From NCBI GenBank assembly GCA_947501475.1, contig CANMWA010000003.1, positions 186,001 to 250,000 on the forward strand: DNA of 64,000 nt, read 5' to 3'. Below, one piece after another: positions 1 to 7,369 of this stretch. The first letter of the stretch is position 1, and each line of letters starts with the position of its first letter. This stretch comes from an uncultured Aquimarina sp. (GTDB lineage Bacteria > Bacteroidota > Bacteroidia > Flavobacteriales > Flavobacteriaceae). The position numbers were made by a program, and so were the translations under genes. The notes below the pieces were generated by a model, which was not told the origin of the DNA, did not search any database, and saw nothing but the letters and a program-made list of their open reading frames with translations.

Positions 1-818
1 GGTCTAATAGCGTGATTAGCAATATCCTCACCAATGCTTCCGCTAAAGAAATGTGCTAATCCCCTGCGACCATGGGTCGGGATGGCAATTACATCGGCAT
101 TGATTTTATTACTATAATTAAATACTCCACTTTCTACAGTATAATCATTATAGAATTCAACTTTATCATACATTTCCAGCTTACCAGCATCTGCTTTAAA
201 CAAAAATTCTTTTACTCTATCCTCTATCTGATTAGAGCTTCTAAACTGATCTCCTGGTAAATTTACATAGAGTAAATGTATATTACTCCCCATGGTTTCA
301 AACAATCTTATTGCATTATGATAAGAGCGTAAGTTTTCTATCTTGAAGTCACAAGCAAATACAACTTCTTTCATTTTAAAATCTTCGTGCGGGGTTTTGA
401 TTATCAATACCGGAATATCAGAAGTACGCACCACTTTTTCGGTATTTGAACCAATAAAAACCTCTTCTCGCAATCCGCTCACCCCATGAGACCCCATTAC
501 AATAAGATCAACATCATTTTCATGAGCCACTTCATTAACTTCACTAAAGATCTTATAATTTTGTACAGTCTCGGTTACTTTAACCTCTTTAAGGTATTCT
601 TTATCCAAAAAGGTATCAAATCGTTTTTCTGCAAGCTTCATATAATACATAGCTTCGGCTACCTCCTGACCTTCATTTTTGGTCAATACAGCTTCAGATA
701 TTCCGAGCATATGTAATACTATAATCTCTGCACTTTGCTGTTTTGCAATTGTTGCTGCTACTTGCAAAGCATATTCTGAGTATTCAGAAAAATCGACGGG
801 TACAAGTATTTTTTTCAT
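1..818 (-). CDS. Universal stress protein (UspA family, tandem domains), 3' end cut by window edge
   Basis: Reading the minus strand from the ATG at 816-818 gives about 272 residues beginning MKKILVPVDFSEYSEYAL, open to the window edge. Two Usp domains follow each other, about residues 1-145 and 150-272. The first carries the ATP-binding signature G-x2-G-x9-GS (GSHGVSGL...IGSN); the second has GRRGLAHFFSGS. Double-domain flavobacterial Usp proteins are about 275-280 residues, so only a few C-terminal residues should be missing. Usp proteins are cytosolic stress and starvation factors whose exact activity is often unknown. An FNR/CRP-like box (884-897) and a TAnnTTTA element (854-861) lie upstream, which suggests induction by low oxygen or energy stress. 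Confidence 0.9.
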   Translation of the reverse strand, partial: MKKILVPVDFSEYSEYALQVAATIAKQQSAEIIVLHMLGISEAVLTKNEGQEVAEAMYYMKLAEKRFDTFLDKEYLKEVKVTETVQNYKIFSEVNEVAHENDVDLIVMGSHGVSGLREEVFIGSNTEKVVRTSDIPVLIIKTPHEDFKMKEVVFACDFKIENLRSYHNAIRLFETMGSNIHLLYVNLPGDQFRSSNQIEDRVKEFLFKADAGKLEMYDKVEFYNDYTVESGVFNYSNKINADVIAIPTHGRRGLAHFFSGSIGEDIANHAIR

Positions 819-853
819 CTGTTTGTTTTTAATGTTTCCTGCTTTTACAGGAT

Positions 854-861
854 TAAAATTA
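854..861 (-). promoter_or_regulatory. Putative -7 element of the usp promoter
   Basis: The minus strand reads TAATTTTA, 7 of 8 positions of the Bacteroidota TAnnTTTG element. It lies exactly 22 nt downstream of the FNR-like box at 884-897, the same spacing seen for hpf and the HMA gene. Confidence 0.45.
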
Positions 862-883
862 GATGATGTGAGGATCAAATAAT

Positions 884-897
884 ATGATATTTATCAT
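884..897. promoter_or_regulatory. FNR/CRP-like operator between usp and acyP
   Basis: ATGAT-ATTT-ATCAT: two perfect 5-bp inverted arms around 4 nt, matching the core TGAT-N4-ATCA of FNR-type sites. It sits between the divergent usp and acylphosphatase genes. Near-identical sites at 7309-7322 and 13887-13900 lie in similar positions. The regulator itself is not in this window. Confidence 0.6.
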
Positions 898-921
898 ACA
901 AAAGATTCATAAAATTTATGC

Positions 922-929
922 TATCTTTC
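922..929 (+). promoter_or_regulatory. Putative -7 element of the acyP promoter
   Basis: TATCTTTC, 7 of 8 matches to TAnnTTTG, 24 nt downstream of the FNR-like box and 29 nt before the acyP start. Confidence 0.4.
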
Positions 930-958
930 TACTTCATTACATATATCATTATACAAGA

Positions 959-1231
959 ATGCTGAAACATTATAATATCACAGTTACTGGTAAAGTGCAA
1001 GGGGTTTGGTATCGAAAAAGCACTTGGATTAAAGCTGAGGAACTTCGAATTAAGGGATATGTAATGAATCTACCCAATGGGAGCGTGTATATTGAAGCCG
1101 AAGGAGATCAAAATCAACTTCAAAACTTACTCAAATGGTGTTCTGAAGGTCCAGAATATGCTATTGTTGACCATATTTCTTTTAAAGAAAGTAATATGCA
1201 GTTTTTTGAGCATTTTATGATCTTGCGTTAG
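959..1231 (+). CDS. acyP: Acylphosphatase
   Basis: A 90-residue protein of normal family length; it hydrolyses acyl phosphates such as acetyl phosphate or 1,3-bisphosphoglycerate in the cytosol. The phosphate-binding loop is visible near residue 12 as KVQGVWYRKST (family G-x-[FY]-R, with the catalytic arginine), and the catalytic asparagine lies in GYVMNLPNGSV. The frame is open further up, to 884, but the extra 25 residues are hydrophobic, unlike the family, and their codons would overlap the operator; the ATG at 959 starts the domain cleanly. The gene is divergent from usp and shares its FNR-like box. Confidence 0.9.
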   Translation: MLKHYNITVTGKVQGVWYRKSTWIKAEELRIKGYVMNLPNGSVYIEAEGDQNQLQNLLKWCSEGPEYAIVDHISFKESNMQFFEHFMILR

Positions 1232-1410
1232 ATTTTTGTTATTAAAATGTGTGCTTATTTGACATCTGCAGAGGATGCCCCATGCGACTGTTAGAAGATA
1301 TTTTTTGATTGCATGTGCTCATTTAAAAAAACTCTTACTATCTAGGGTCATTAGGATTTGTAATTAGAATTGTTGATTTTTGAAATACAAGCTGTAAATA
1401 TGTTATATGT

Positions 1411-1478
1411 TTACAAGCATTTATAAATAAGTACAAACGGTAATAAAAGGACATATGTTCTTTATACGGTTGTTGTAA
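1411..1478 (+). repeat. attC-like imperfect palindrome A (left edge of cassette array)
   Basis: TTACAAGCATTTATAAATAAG (1411-1431) pairs imperfectly with CTTTATACGGTTGTTGTAA (1460-1478), leaving a loop of about 25 nt. Its right end, TGTTGTAATGC (1471-1481), is the exact reverse complement of GCATTACAACA (2248-2258), where the next palindrome begins beyond the 1498-2244 gene. The remaining 180 bp between acyP and this site (1232-1410) hold nothing I recognise. Confidence 0.5.
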
Positions 1479-1497
1479 TGCATTAAAAACAACAGAT

Positions 1498-2244
1498 ATG
1501 ATAAAAGTACTAAGAGATACTATTTTAAAAACATATTGGATTAATTCTAAAATCAACAATGGAAAAAAATTATATTTTAATAATATTTTCTTTCCTTCAT
1601 TTTTAGAAAGCGTCAACAATCATTTTATCATATCGGAACATTACGAATTAAGAGATGCTTTTTTAAATTCTCCTGTAAAAGGGTTAATTAATTCTATTTT
1701 TAATCCAAATAAAGCTTTTTTCAATGCTTTAGATTTGTCTGTAGCTATAAATGTATCAATTAACGGTTTTTGTAATGAAAAATATGTCAATAATGATGTA
1801 ATTGTTAACTCTGCAAATTACATATGTGAGTTATTAAAAAAACAGATGTATGAAGACAAAATTATTCGAGAGTTATTAAAAGAATTAGATAAAGATTTAA
1901 AAAGTTTTGATTTTCACATAGAGCGAGAAAAAATTGAGAATATTCTTAATGACAAAATTAAAATATTCAAAACATATTTTGGTCGCTTTAAAAATGAAAA
2001 TTATTCTACTGGTGTAAAAGTCTATCATCAAGCTAATAATGAAAGTTGGATTAATTGGAAAGATGAAAATTCAATAGACATAAATCATAGCTGTGTAGAA
2101 TTTGATTCTGGATTTTTCCTTTGTGGTTTTGACTACAAACGATTCTCAGGTGAGTCACTAAAAATCGCATCAAGTGAAAAAGGTAAAGAATTTTTTAATC
2201 CTCAGAAATATAAATGGGGAGAAAATGTTATCTGGGCACAATAG
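1498..2244 (+). CDS. Hypothetical protein in cassette 1
   Basis: A 248-residue protein with no family I recognise. It is rich in Lys, Asn and Ile; residues about 110-160 are charged and probably helical (LLKELDKDLKSFDFH and after), and the C-terminal third has several aromatic residues (WINWKDE, FFLCGFDYKRF). I see no signal peptide, membrane segment or catalytic motif, so it is probably cytosolic. The ATG at 1498 starts 20 nt after palindrome A and the gene ends 6 nt before palindrome B, so it fills one cassette. It is very AT-rich, consistent with foreign origin. Function unknown. Confidence 0.6.
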   Translation: MIKVLRDTILKTYWINSKINNGKKLYFNNIFFPSFLESVNNHFIISEHYELRDAFLNSPVKGLINSIFNPNKAFFNALDLSVAINVSINGFCNEKYVNNDVIVNSANYICELLKKQMYEDKIIRELLKELDKDLKSFDFHIEREKIENILNDKIKIFKTYFGRFKNENYSTGVKVYHQANNESWINWKDENSIDINHSCVEFDSGFFLCGFDYKRFSGESLKIASSEKGKEFFNPQKYKWGENVIWAQ

Positions 2245-2250
2245 AACGCA

Positions 2251-2420
2251 TTACAACACTATATATGTGATCATAGCAGCTAAGGGACAAATCGAATGGT
2301 TCTTGTATATTTGGTATGGCGCAATGCTTGCAAAAAATAAAAGTTAGCAACCAATGCGCGAATAATATCGATGGCTTGGTAACATTTTGCTCTGCTACGA
2401 CACATATATTTAACGTTGCC
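2251..2420 (+). repeat. attC-like imperfect palindrome B
   Basis: The outer arms are TTACAACACTATATATGTGA (2251-2270, continuing TCATAGCAG) and CTGCTACGACACATATATTT (2392-2411, continuing AACGTTGCC); they share ATATATGTG and CRTAGCAG with a few mismatches. A second stem lies near the middle: GCGCAATGCTTGC near 2320 against GCAACCAATGCGC near 2347. The site lies between the stop of the 1498 gene and the start of the 2425 gene. The 5' arm matches the half-site at 6652-6680 at 25 of 29 positions. Confidence 0.65.
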
Positions 2421-2424
2421 AAAC

Positions 2425-3237
2425 ATGAAATATCATATCCTAATTTTTATCCTTCTTAATTCTTTTCTTATCATCTCCTGTAGCAATAATGATGTAGAAG
2501 ATGATTTAAATATTACTAATAAAGAAAATATTTATAGCTATAAGTTATATTATATGCAGTACCCTTATGAAGCTTCTCCAACCGATTTAACAAGATCAGC
2601 AAGTATCATAAGAAATAATGAAAGTTCAATAATCGAAAGAAACGGAGGTATCTACGATGCAAATTTAGATCCGGCAGTTGGCTTCACTTATAGATTTTCA
2701 GAAGATATTTACGATGAAATTACTTATATAGGGGACAATATAATTCTTGAAAAACAAAGCAACAATCCACAATTAATTATCCCAACCTTTAAAAGAACTT
2801 TGTTTTTAAATCAAAATCAACAAATAATTCAAAAAATAATCGAAACTTCTGAACCTTCTGTAATTGATACGCTAAACTATGAATATGATTTATCAGGTAA
2901 ATTATCAAGCATAAAAACTAATCTTAAAGAATCTTTTTTCTACTTCAATAACAATGATAATTTAGACAGTATTGTTTCAAATAAATATAATGATCAAATG
3001 GAATTAATTGAAAAAACACTCGAAAAATTTGCGGACTATGATAATGCCGTAAACCCTATAAAAACCCTATCAATTTTTGAAGAATTATTTACCCGTTCTC
3101 TTTCTGTCAATAACTATTCCTTTTATTTATTTGAGAAGACTACAATTACTCAAAATAGTCAAAGTTTTTTTTCAACCTATCGAGAATGGAATCTTATATA
3201 TGATAATAACGGGAATGTACTATTTAATGAGTTATAA
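2425..3237 (+). CDS. Hypothetical lipoprotein in cassette 2
   Basis: A 270-residue protein beginning MKYHILIFILLNSFLIISCS, a lipoprotein signal peptide with the lipobox cysteine near residue 20, followed by an acidic stretch (NNDVEDD). The mature part is rich in Asn, Tyr and Ser, with beta-rich stretches such as LNYEYDLSGKLSSIKTNL and REWNLIYDNNGNVLF that recall YD-repeat-like or DUF4595-like surface lipoproteins. It probably sits on the outer membrane or faces the periplasm. The frame is also open from a TTG at 2416, but the ATG at 2425 gives the proper signal peptide. Palindromes B and C flank it. Function unknown. Confidence 0.65.
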   Translation: MKYHILIFILLNSFLIISCSNNDVEDDLNITNKENIYSYKLYYMQYPYEASPTDLTRSASIIRNNESSIIERNGGIYDANLDPAVGFTYRFSEDIYDEITYIGDNIILEKQSNNPQLIIPTFKRTLFLNQNQQIIQKIIETSEPSVIDTLNYEYDLSGKLSSIKTNLKESFFYFNNNDNLDSIVSNKYNDQMELIEKTLEKFADYDNAVNPIKTLSIFEELFTRSLSVNNYSFYLFEKTTITQNSQSFFSTYREWNLIYDNNGNVLFNEL

Positions 3238-3246
3238 AGATTAAAA

Positions 3247-3383
3247 GTTGCCAACACCGTATAAAATTAATCGCTAGTGCAAGCCTAATTACAAAAATTT
3301 ACCAGAATTTTCTATTCTGTTTGTATTTGCTAAATTAGGTGCTAAAACAAGGCAACTAATCTTATACAAATATGTTAGCTACC
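3247..3383 (+). repeat. attC-like imperfect palindrome C
   Basis: GTTGCCAACACCGTATAAAA (3247-3266) pairs with the end of the site, TTATACAAATATGTTAGC (3362-3379). Inner stems are visible: GCCTAATTA against TAAATTAGGTGC, and a tip hairpin CAGAA-N7-TTCTG. The right end TGTTAGCTAC (3373-3382) is the exact reverse complement of GTAGCTAACA (5228-5237), at the far end of the next unit. Confidence 0.65.
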
Positions 3384-3414
3384 ATATCGAAAATCGTAAC
3401 ACATATTATTATTA

Positions 3415-4233
3415 ATGAACTTAAACAGACCTTTTCCATATAATTCTTCTTATAAAATTCATATTCTTATAGGAGCAGTCTTAGGTCTTTTATTAGGGTT
3501 TATTTTAATTATTTTACAACCTTTCAATCTTAACAATTTCAACCATAAATATGGAGACGTTTTATTAATGGGTTTTGGTTTCGTGAAATTTATAGACTAT
3601 ATATTTGCCCATTTTATAGAAAACTATTTTTACAAAAAAAAACAAGATTGGACATTTTGGAATGAGATAGTATTCCTTTCACTATCATCATTATCAGGAG
3701 CAGTCTTAGGTTATATTTACTTAGACACAGTTTTTGAAAAACAACCATTATCATTTCTAAGATTAATCCTCTTTTTTTATTACATAGTTTTACCCATATT
3801 GCCTTTAATTATTTTCCCCAAATCAGTATTACGCTATTTACTAATCAAGAATTCGACAATAGATTTTAAAAGAAAGAATACCAAAAAAGAAGATATAACT
3901 TTTGAAAAACTAACATTAAAAGGGCAAAATATCAAAGATGAATTGACATATATAAAAGAGCGCCTTATATATGTAAAATCCTTAGATAATTACGTACAGG
4001 TTTACTACAATGATGAACAATTGAAAAGTAAAATATTGAGGGCTAAATTATCTGAAATATTAACCCAAGCCCCTTTCCTAATTCAGCCACACCGTTCTTA
4101 TTTAATAAATCCTATACATTCATTTAAAATAAAAGGTAATTCCCAAAAATCGGTTCTTGTTTTACCAGAGCTTGAAGAGGTAATTCCTATATCAAGAACG
4201 TCCTATAAAACAATGAGAGGGTTATTCAATTAG
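3415..4233 (+). CDS. Membrane-anchored LytTR-family transcriptional regulator
   Basis: A 272-residue protein with about four predicted transmembrane segments in residues 15-150 (for example IGAVLGLLLGFILIILQPF and LILFFYYIVLPILPLIIF) and a C-terminal LytTR DNA-binding domain, about residues 175-270. Typical LytTR features are seen: LIYVKSLDNYVQVYY, then the FLIQPHRSYLIN segment and the closing IPISRTSYK. It has no receiver domain, so it is a one-component membrane regulator rather than a response regulator. It lies 125 bp before an alpha/beta hydrolase gene with no palindrome between, so the two form one cassette and the regulator may control the hydrolase. Confidence 0.85.
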   Translation: MNLNRPFPYNSSYKIHILIGAVLGLLLGFILIILQPFNLNNFNHKYGDVLLMGFGFVKFIDYIFAHFIENYFYKKKQDWTFWNEIVFLSLSSLSGAVLGYIYLDTVFEKQPLSFLRLILFFYYIVLPILPLIIFPKSVLRYLLIKNSTIDFKRKNTKKEDITFEKLTLKGQNIKDELTYIKERLIYVKSLDNYVQVYYNDEQLKSKILRAKLSEILTQAPFLIQPHRSYLINPIHSFKIKGNSQKSVLVLPELEEVIPISRTSYKTMRGLFN

Positions 4234-4358
4234 CCCCTTTTACCTAATCATTTCGTACCAAAAACTTCTATTTAACCATAAAATTATTCGACTAATAACT
4301 TAATTTTTAAAATCTTGATTTTTTTAGTTTGATTTGAATCAAAATAAAATATAAGAAG

Positions 4359-5231
4359 ATGACAAAAACATTAAAAATTACTGGTTGGATATTACTTACG
4401 GTTATTCTTTTAGGAATCGGATTAGGGATATATAAATATCAAACTGATGATATGCTAAGAGCTATGATAAACCAAGATGAATCAAAACTTTCTTACGGCC
4501 CATTAAAGGAAATAGTTTCATTAAAAGGTTTTGATTTTGAAGAATATGAATTAGAAGTAAATGATTCAATAAATATATACACATATCTATTCAAACCTTC
4601 TGTTGAGTGTAAAGGGAATATTTTTTACATTCACGGGTCAGGTGGAAATGCAGCTTATTGGTCACAATTATATAAACCACTTATTGATGAGGGATATACC
4701 GTTTATGCAGCAGATTGGCGTGGGTACGGCAAAGCAAATGGTTCACCAAATTATAGAGGTGTTTTGGAAGACACTGAAATTGCATTTAAAGATTTCCTAA
4801 GTAAGACTAGAAATGACAGCTTGAAAACTATCGTATATGGTATGTCATTAGGTGGTCAATTAGCTATTAAAATCACTAAAGACAATCAAGAGAACGTAGA
4901 TGCCTTAGTTCTTGATGGAGCTTTTGAATCTGCTCAAAAAATAGCAATAGATTATGCCCCTTTTGATTTTTTAAAAAATAGAGCTAGAAAACATCCTGAA
5001 AATTTTAATCAGCTATATGTTGGGTCTAGAGATATTAAATATATTAGAAATACACCAAAGCTTATTATCCACAGTACTAACGATTTACAAGTACCTATTA
5101 GTCACGGGAGAAATCTATTCAAAAATGCAAATGAACCTAAAGAATTTTGGAATACTGAAACTTCTCATATTATGACTTTACGAGATATACCTAAAGAGGC
5201 TATAGAAAAGATAAACAATTTAATACAGTAG
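4359..5231 (+). CDS. Alpha/beta hydrolase, membrane-anchored
   Basis: A 290-residue protein with an N-terminal hydrophobic anchor (ITGWILLTVILLGIGLGIY) and an alpha/beta hydrolase fold. The oxyanion region is IHGSGGNAAYW, the nucleophile elbow is GMSLGG (G-x-S-x-G), the acid is probably Asp in HSTNDLQVP, and the base is His in TSHIM. It resembles the serine aminopeptidase S33/BAAT-like group of uncharacterised hydrolases; the substrate cannot be predicted. Its stop codon lies within the terminal repeat GTAGCTAACA that closes cassette 3. It follows the LytTR regulator on the same strand. Confidence 0.85.
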   Translation: MTKTLKITGWILLTVILLGIGLGIYKYQTDDMLRAMINQDESKLSYGPLKEIVSLKGFDFEEYELEVNDSINIYTYLFKPSVECKGNIFYIHGSGGNAAYWSQLYKPLIDEGYTVYAADWRGYGKANGSPNYRGVLEDTEIAFKDFLSKTRNDSLKTIVYGMSLGGQLAIKITKDNQENVDALVLDGAFESAQKIAIDYAPFDFLKNRARKHPENFNQLYVGSRDIKYIRNTPKLIIHSTNDLQVPISHGRNLFKNANEPKEFWNTETSHIMTLRDIPKEAIEKINNLIQ

Positions 5232-5424
5232 CTAACAATGTATAAAAAACATAGGGCGTTTGTGCTAAATCGAAAGTCTATGGGTGTATACAAAATCATC
5301 TAAATATAAAATTTGGCATTTATAAAAGAAAAAACAAAAGCAAAACATTTATATTTAACTAAGTAATAAACTGAAACAAAAGTATTTGTCAACTACTCTA
5401 CGTTTTTTATAAGAGATGTTGTAA
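5231..5424 (+). repeat. attC-like imperfect palindrome E
   Basis: GCTAACAATGTATAAAAAAC (5231-5250, continuing ATAG) pairs with CTCTACGTTTTTTATAAGAG (5396-5415, continuing ATGTTGTAA), sharing TATAAAAAACRTAG and the terminal AACA. The right end TGTTGTAA (5417-5424) is the exact complement of TTACAACA (6652-6659), at the far end of the next unit. At about 194 nt it is longer than most integron attC sites (about 57-141 nt). Confidence 0.65.
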
Positions 5425-5441
5425 CCAATTAAAAAGAGCCT

Positions 5442-6644
5442 ATGAACAAATTATTGTTATTGATATTTATTCCTTTATTGTTTGGATGCTCTAAAAAAGA
5501 ACTTCAAATTAAGAAACTAGATGGCTCACAAATTTCTGAGGCCGAATTGACAACTAAAATTCAATCACTTGTAGATACTGCCAACGTAACTGGTGTTTCA
5601 ATAGCAATTTTTAATGACAATAAAATAGGTTATCAAAAATCCTTTGGATATGCAAATCTTGATAAAAAAGATTCCCTTACAAATAAAAAAATATTTTATG
5701 GTGCATCATTTAGCAAGGCTGTTTTTGGATATTTAGTAGCCCAATTAGCCGATGAAGGAATTATAGACCTCGATAAACCACTTCAAGATTATCTTGAAAA
5801 GCCTTTGCCCAATTTTGAATTTAAAAAAGAATGGAGAGGATACAAAAACCTCGAAAATGATAACCGTTACGAAAATATCACTGCACGGATGTGTCTATCA
5901 CACACAACGGGTTTTCCTAACTGGAGATGGATGACAAAAGAAGGGAAATTCTTTAGAGAAGGGAAAATTCGGTTTTTAATTGACCCAGGAACTCGATACA
6001 GTTATTCTGGAGAAGGAATTCAATTATTACAATTTATCATTGAACAAATCACTAATAAAGGTCTAGAGGAGTTAGCTCAGGAAAGGATATTTAAACCATT
6101 ACAAATGGATATGACAAGCTATATATGGAGGGATCGATTCGAAAATCAATATTGTAATGGACATACTAAAGACGGAACTGTGATTAAAAAAGATACCGAA
6201 GACGAAGCAGGTGCTGCAGGTTCTATGGAGACCACATTAGAAGATTATTCAAAATTTATCGAACATATATTAATACAAACCAAAAAGAAATCAAGCATAA
6301 CCGATATCTTGTTTAAATCAAACGTCACTATTAAATCAAAGAATCAATTCGGAATTCAATCTTGGCAAGATACCAATGAAAACGATTCAATAGAATTGAG
6401 CTATGGTTTAGGATGGGGATTGTTGAACTCACCATATGGTATAGGAGCATTTAAGGAAGGCCATAGTGAGGGCTTTCAACATTATTCTATCATTTTTCCA
6501 GAAAAAGGTATAGGTATAATAATTCTGTCAAATAGTGATAATGCTGAAAGTATATTCAAAGAACTTCTAAATACGACTATTGGAGACACCTACACACCTT
6601 GGAAATGGGAAGGGTATATTCCTTATAATTATAATAGACAATAG
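5442..6644 (+). CDS. Serine hydrolase, beta-lactamase/class C PBP-like lipoprotein
   Basis: A 400-residue protein with a lipoprotein signal peptide (MNKLLLLIFIPLLFGCSK, lipobox LFGC). The beta-lactamase-related serine hydrolase fold is shown by S-x-x-K (GASFSKAVFGYL, about residue 91), a tyrosine motif (RYSYSGEGIQLL, in the place of the usual Y-x-N) and the closing HSEG motif (GHSEGFQHYS). Such proteins include esterases, D-aminopeptidases and penicillin-binding-like enzymes; the substrate here is unknown and true beta-lactamase activity should not be assumed. It is probably anchored in the periplasm. It is the last complete cassette gene, between palindrome E and half-site F. Confidence 0.85.
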   Translation: MNKLLLLIFIPLLFGCSKKELQIKKLDGSQISEAELTTKIQSLVDTANVTGVSIAIFNDNKIGYQKSFGYANLDKKDSLTNKKIFYGASFSKAVFGYLVAQLADEGIIDLDKPLQDYLEKPLPNFEFKKEWRGYKNLENDNRYENITARMCLSHTTGFPNWRWMTKEGKFFREGKIRFLIDPGTRYSYSGEGIQLLQFIIEQITNKGLEELAQERIFKPLQMDMTSYIWRDRFENQYCNGHTKDGTVIKKDTEDEAGAAGSMETTLEDYSKFIEHILIQTKKKSSITDILFKSNVTIKSKNQFGIQSWQDTNENDSIELSYGLGWGLLNSPYGIGAFKEGHSEGFQHYSIIFPEKGIGIIILSNSDNAESIFKELLNTTIGDTYTPWKWEGYIPYNYNRQ

Positions 6645-6651
6645 TAACTGT

Positions 6652-6680
6652 TTACAACAAGATATATGTGATCATAACAT
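6652..6680 (+). repeat. Half of an attC-like site (F), right end of cassette array
   Basis: TTACAACAAGATATATGTGA continuing TCATAACAT matches the 5' arm of site B at 25 of 29 positions, but no 3' arm follows; a terminator hairpin begins 9 nt later. The array is therefore truncated or closed here. Confidence 0.55.
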
Positions 6681-6688
6681 TAAAAACA

Positions 6689-6718
6689 GAAACAGGTAGA
6701 CCTTCACCTACCTGTTTC
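6689..6718 (+). terminator. Rho-independent-like hairpin after cassette array
   Basis: GAAACAGGTAG, 8-nt loop, CTACCTGTTTC: a perfect 11-bp stem with A-rich sequence before it and no long T run after it. The rest of the 313-bp gene-free stretch (6719-6957) is AT-rich; I see only GTTTTTGT-N12-ACAAAAAC near 6830 and a degenerate FNR-like box at 6931. Confidence 0.6.
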
Positions 6719-6957
6719 CTTACGAAGAAATTAATTTTATTTGTAGCTTGATATTCTTTAATCTTCAATCGCTAGATATTCAAAATCAGATTATCTTTCT
6801 AAAAAACATAGTTAATTTCTTCGATTAGGTTTTTGTCACATTGCTATCACAAAAACCAATTTTTAACTAAATACTAAAGAATAATTTTTTAAATACATGA
6901 CCAATGTAATTTATCTACAATCAAAAAAATATGACAAATATCAGTTTTTGATGTTTT

Positions 6958-7260
6958 TTACATATAAGGTTTCATTTCTTGTTTACGCTTTTTAAGCTGT
7001 CTCTCTAGATCACTCAGCGTTTCTTTAAAGGCTAGTTCAAAATTTTTCTCGTTAGAGGTTGCATATATTTTTGGTCCGGGTAAACTCAACTCGACATCGC
7101 AAATTTTCCCTTTTCCTTTAGGGTCGTTTTCTTTTTTAAAGAATACATCAGATTTAATAACCCAGTCATATTTTTTATAAAACTTATTTAGTTTTTCATG
7201 TACATAATCTTCCATAGTATTGCTTGTAGGCATTTGTACAAATTGAATGTTGGTTTTCAT
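6958..7260 (-). CDS. hpf: Ribosome hibernation-promoting factor, short form (HPF/RaiA family)
   Basis: A 100-residue protein beginning MKTNIQFVQMPTS and ending KKRKQEMKPYM, the size of the short single-domain HPF/YfiA family. It binds the 30S decoding site and inactivates ribosomes in stationary phase or stress. Family features are the early helix TMEDYVHEKLNKFYKKY, the strand CDVELSLPGPKIYATS and the basic C-terminal helix. Extension to a TTG at 7281 is unlikely because a TATTTTTG promoter element overlaps it. The FNR-like box at 7309-7322 lies upstream, so hibernation may be switched on by the same signal as usp. Confidence 0.92.
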   Translation of the reverse strand: MKTNIQFVQMPTSNTMEDYVHEKLNKFYKKYDWVIKSDVFFKKENDPKGKGKICDVELSLPGPKIYATSNEKNFELAFKETLSDLERQLKKRKQEMKPYM

Positions 7261-7278
7261 ATTATTTTTATTTCTACT

Positions 7279-7286
7279 CAAAAATA
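7279..7286 (-). promoter_or_regulatory. -7 element of the hpf promoter
   Basis: The minus strand reads TATTTTTG, a full TAnnTTTG match, 22 nt downstream of the FNR-like box and 18 nt before the hpf ATG. Confidence 0.55.
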
Positions 7287-7308
7287 ACCACTATCATTCA
7301 TTTTAAAT

Positions 7309-7322
7309 ATGATAAATATCAT
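7309..7322. promoter_or_regulatory. FNR/CRP-like operator between hpf and the ABC exporter genes
   Basis: ATGAT-AAAT-ATCAT, 5-bp arms around 4 nt. It is the reverse complement of the site at 884-897. It lies between divergent genes, with candidate -7 elements exactly 22 nt away on each side (7279-7286 and 7345-7352). Confidence 0.65.
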
Positions 7323-7344
7323 TCCAAAAATCAGTGTTTTCTCA

Positions 7345-7352
7345 GAAATTTG
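7345..7352 (+). promoter_or_regulatory. Possible -7 element of the exporter operon
   Basis: GAAATTTG keeps the TTTG half of TAnnTTTG and lies 22 nt from the FNR-like box, 17 nt before the ATG at 7370. It is weaker than the hpf element. Confidence 0.35.
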
Positions 7353-7369
7353 AAGAAAAACATATAACC

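Noticed and set aside
1338..1619. Antisense open frame across site A
   Set aside because: It runs through the palindrome and the start of the cassette 1 gene, and its translation looks like random AT-rich hydrophobic sequence.
5442..6644. True beta-lactamase resistance gene
   Set aside because: The motifs fit the broad serine hydrolase family, and the usual Y-x-N is replaced by Y-S-G; nothing shows lactam hydrolysis.
1411..6680. Classical mobile integron or transposon
   Set aside because: No integrase, transposase, canonical GTTRRRY core or insertion-sequence ends are visible; only the cassette-like organisation is supported.
6931..6944. Degenerate FNR-like box ATGAC-AAAT-ATCAG
   Set aside because: It lies just past the hpf stop codon, has two arm mismatches, and no TAnnTTTG element stands 22 nt away on either side.
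7261..7281. Extension of hpf to a TTG at 7281
   Set aside because: That codon overlaps the TATTTTTG promoter element, and the added residues are not part of the HPF family.
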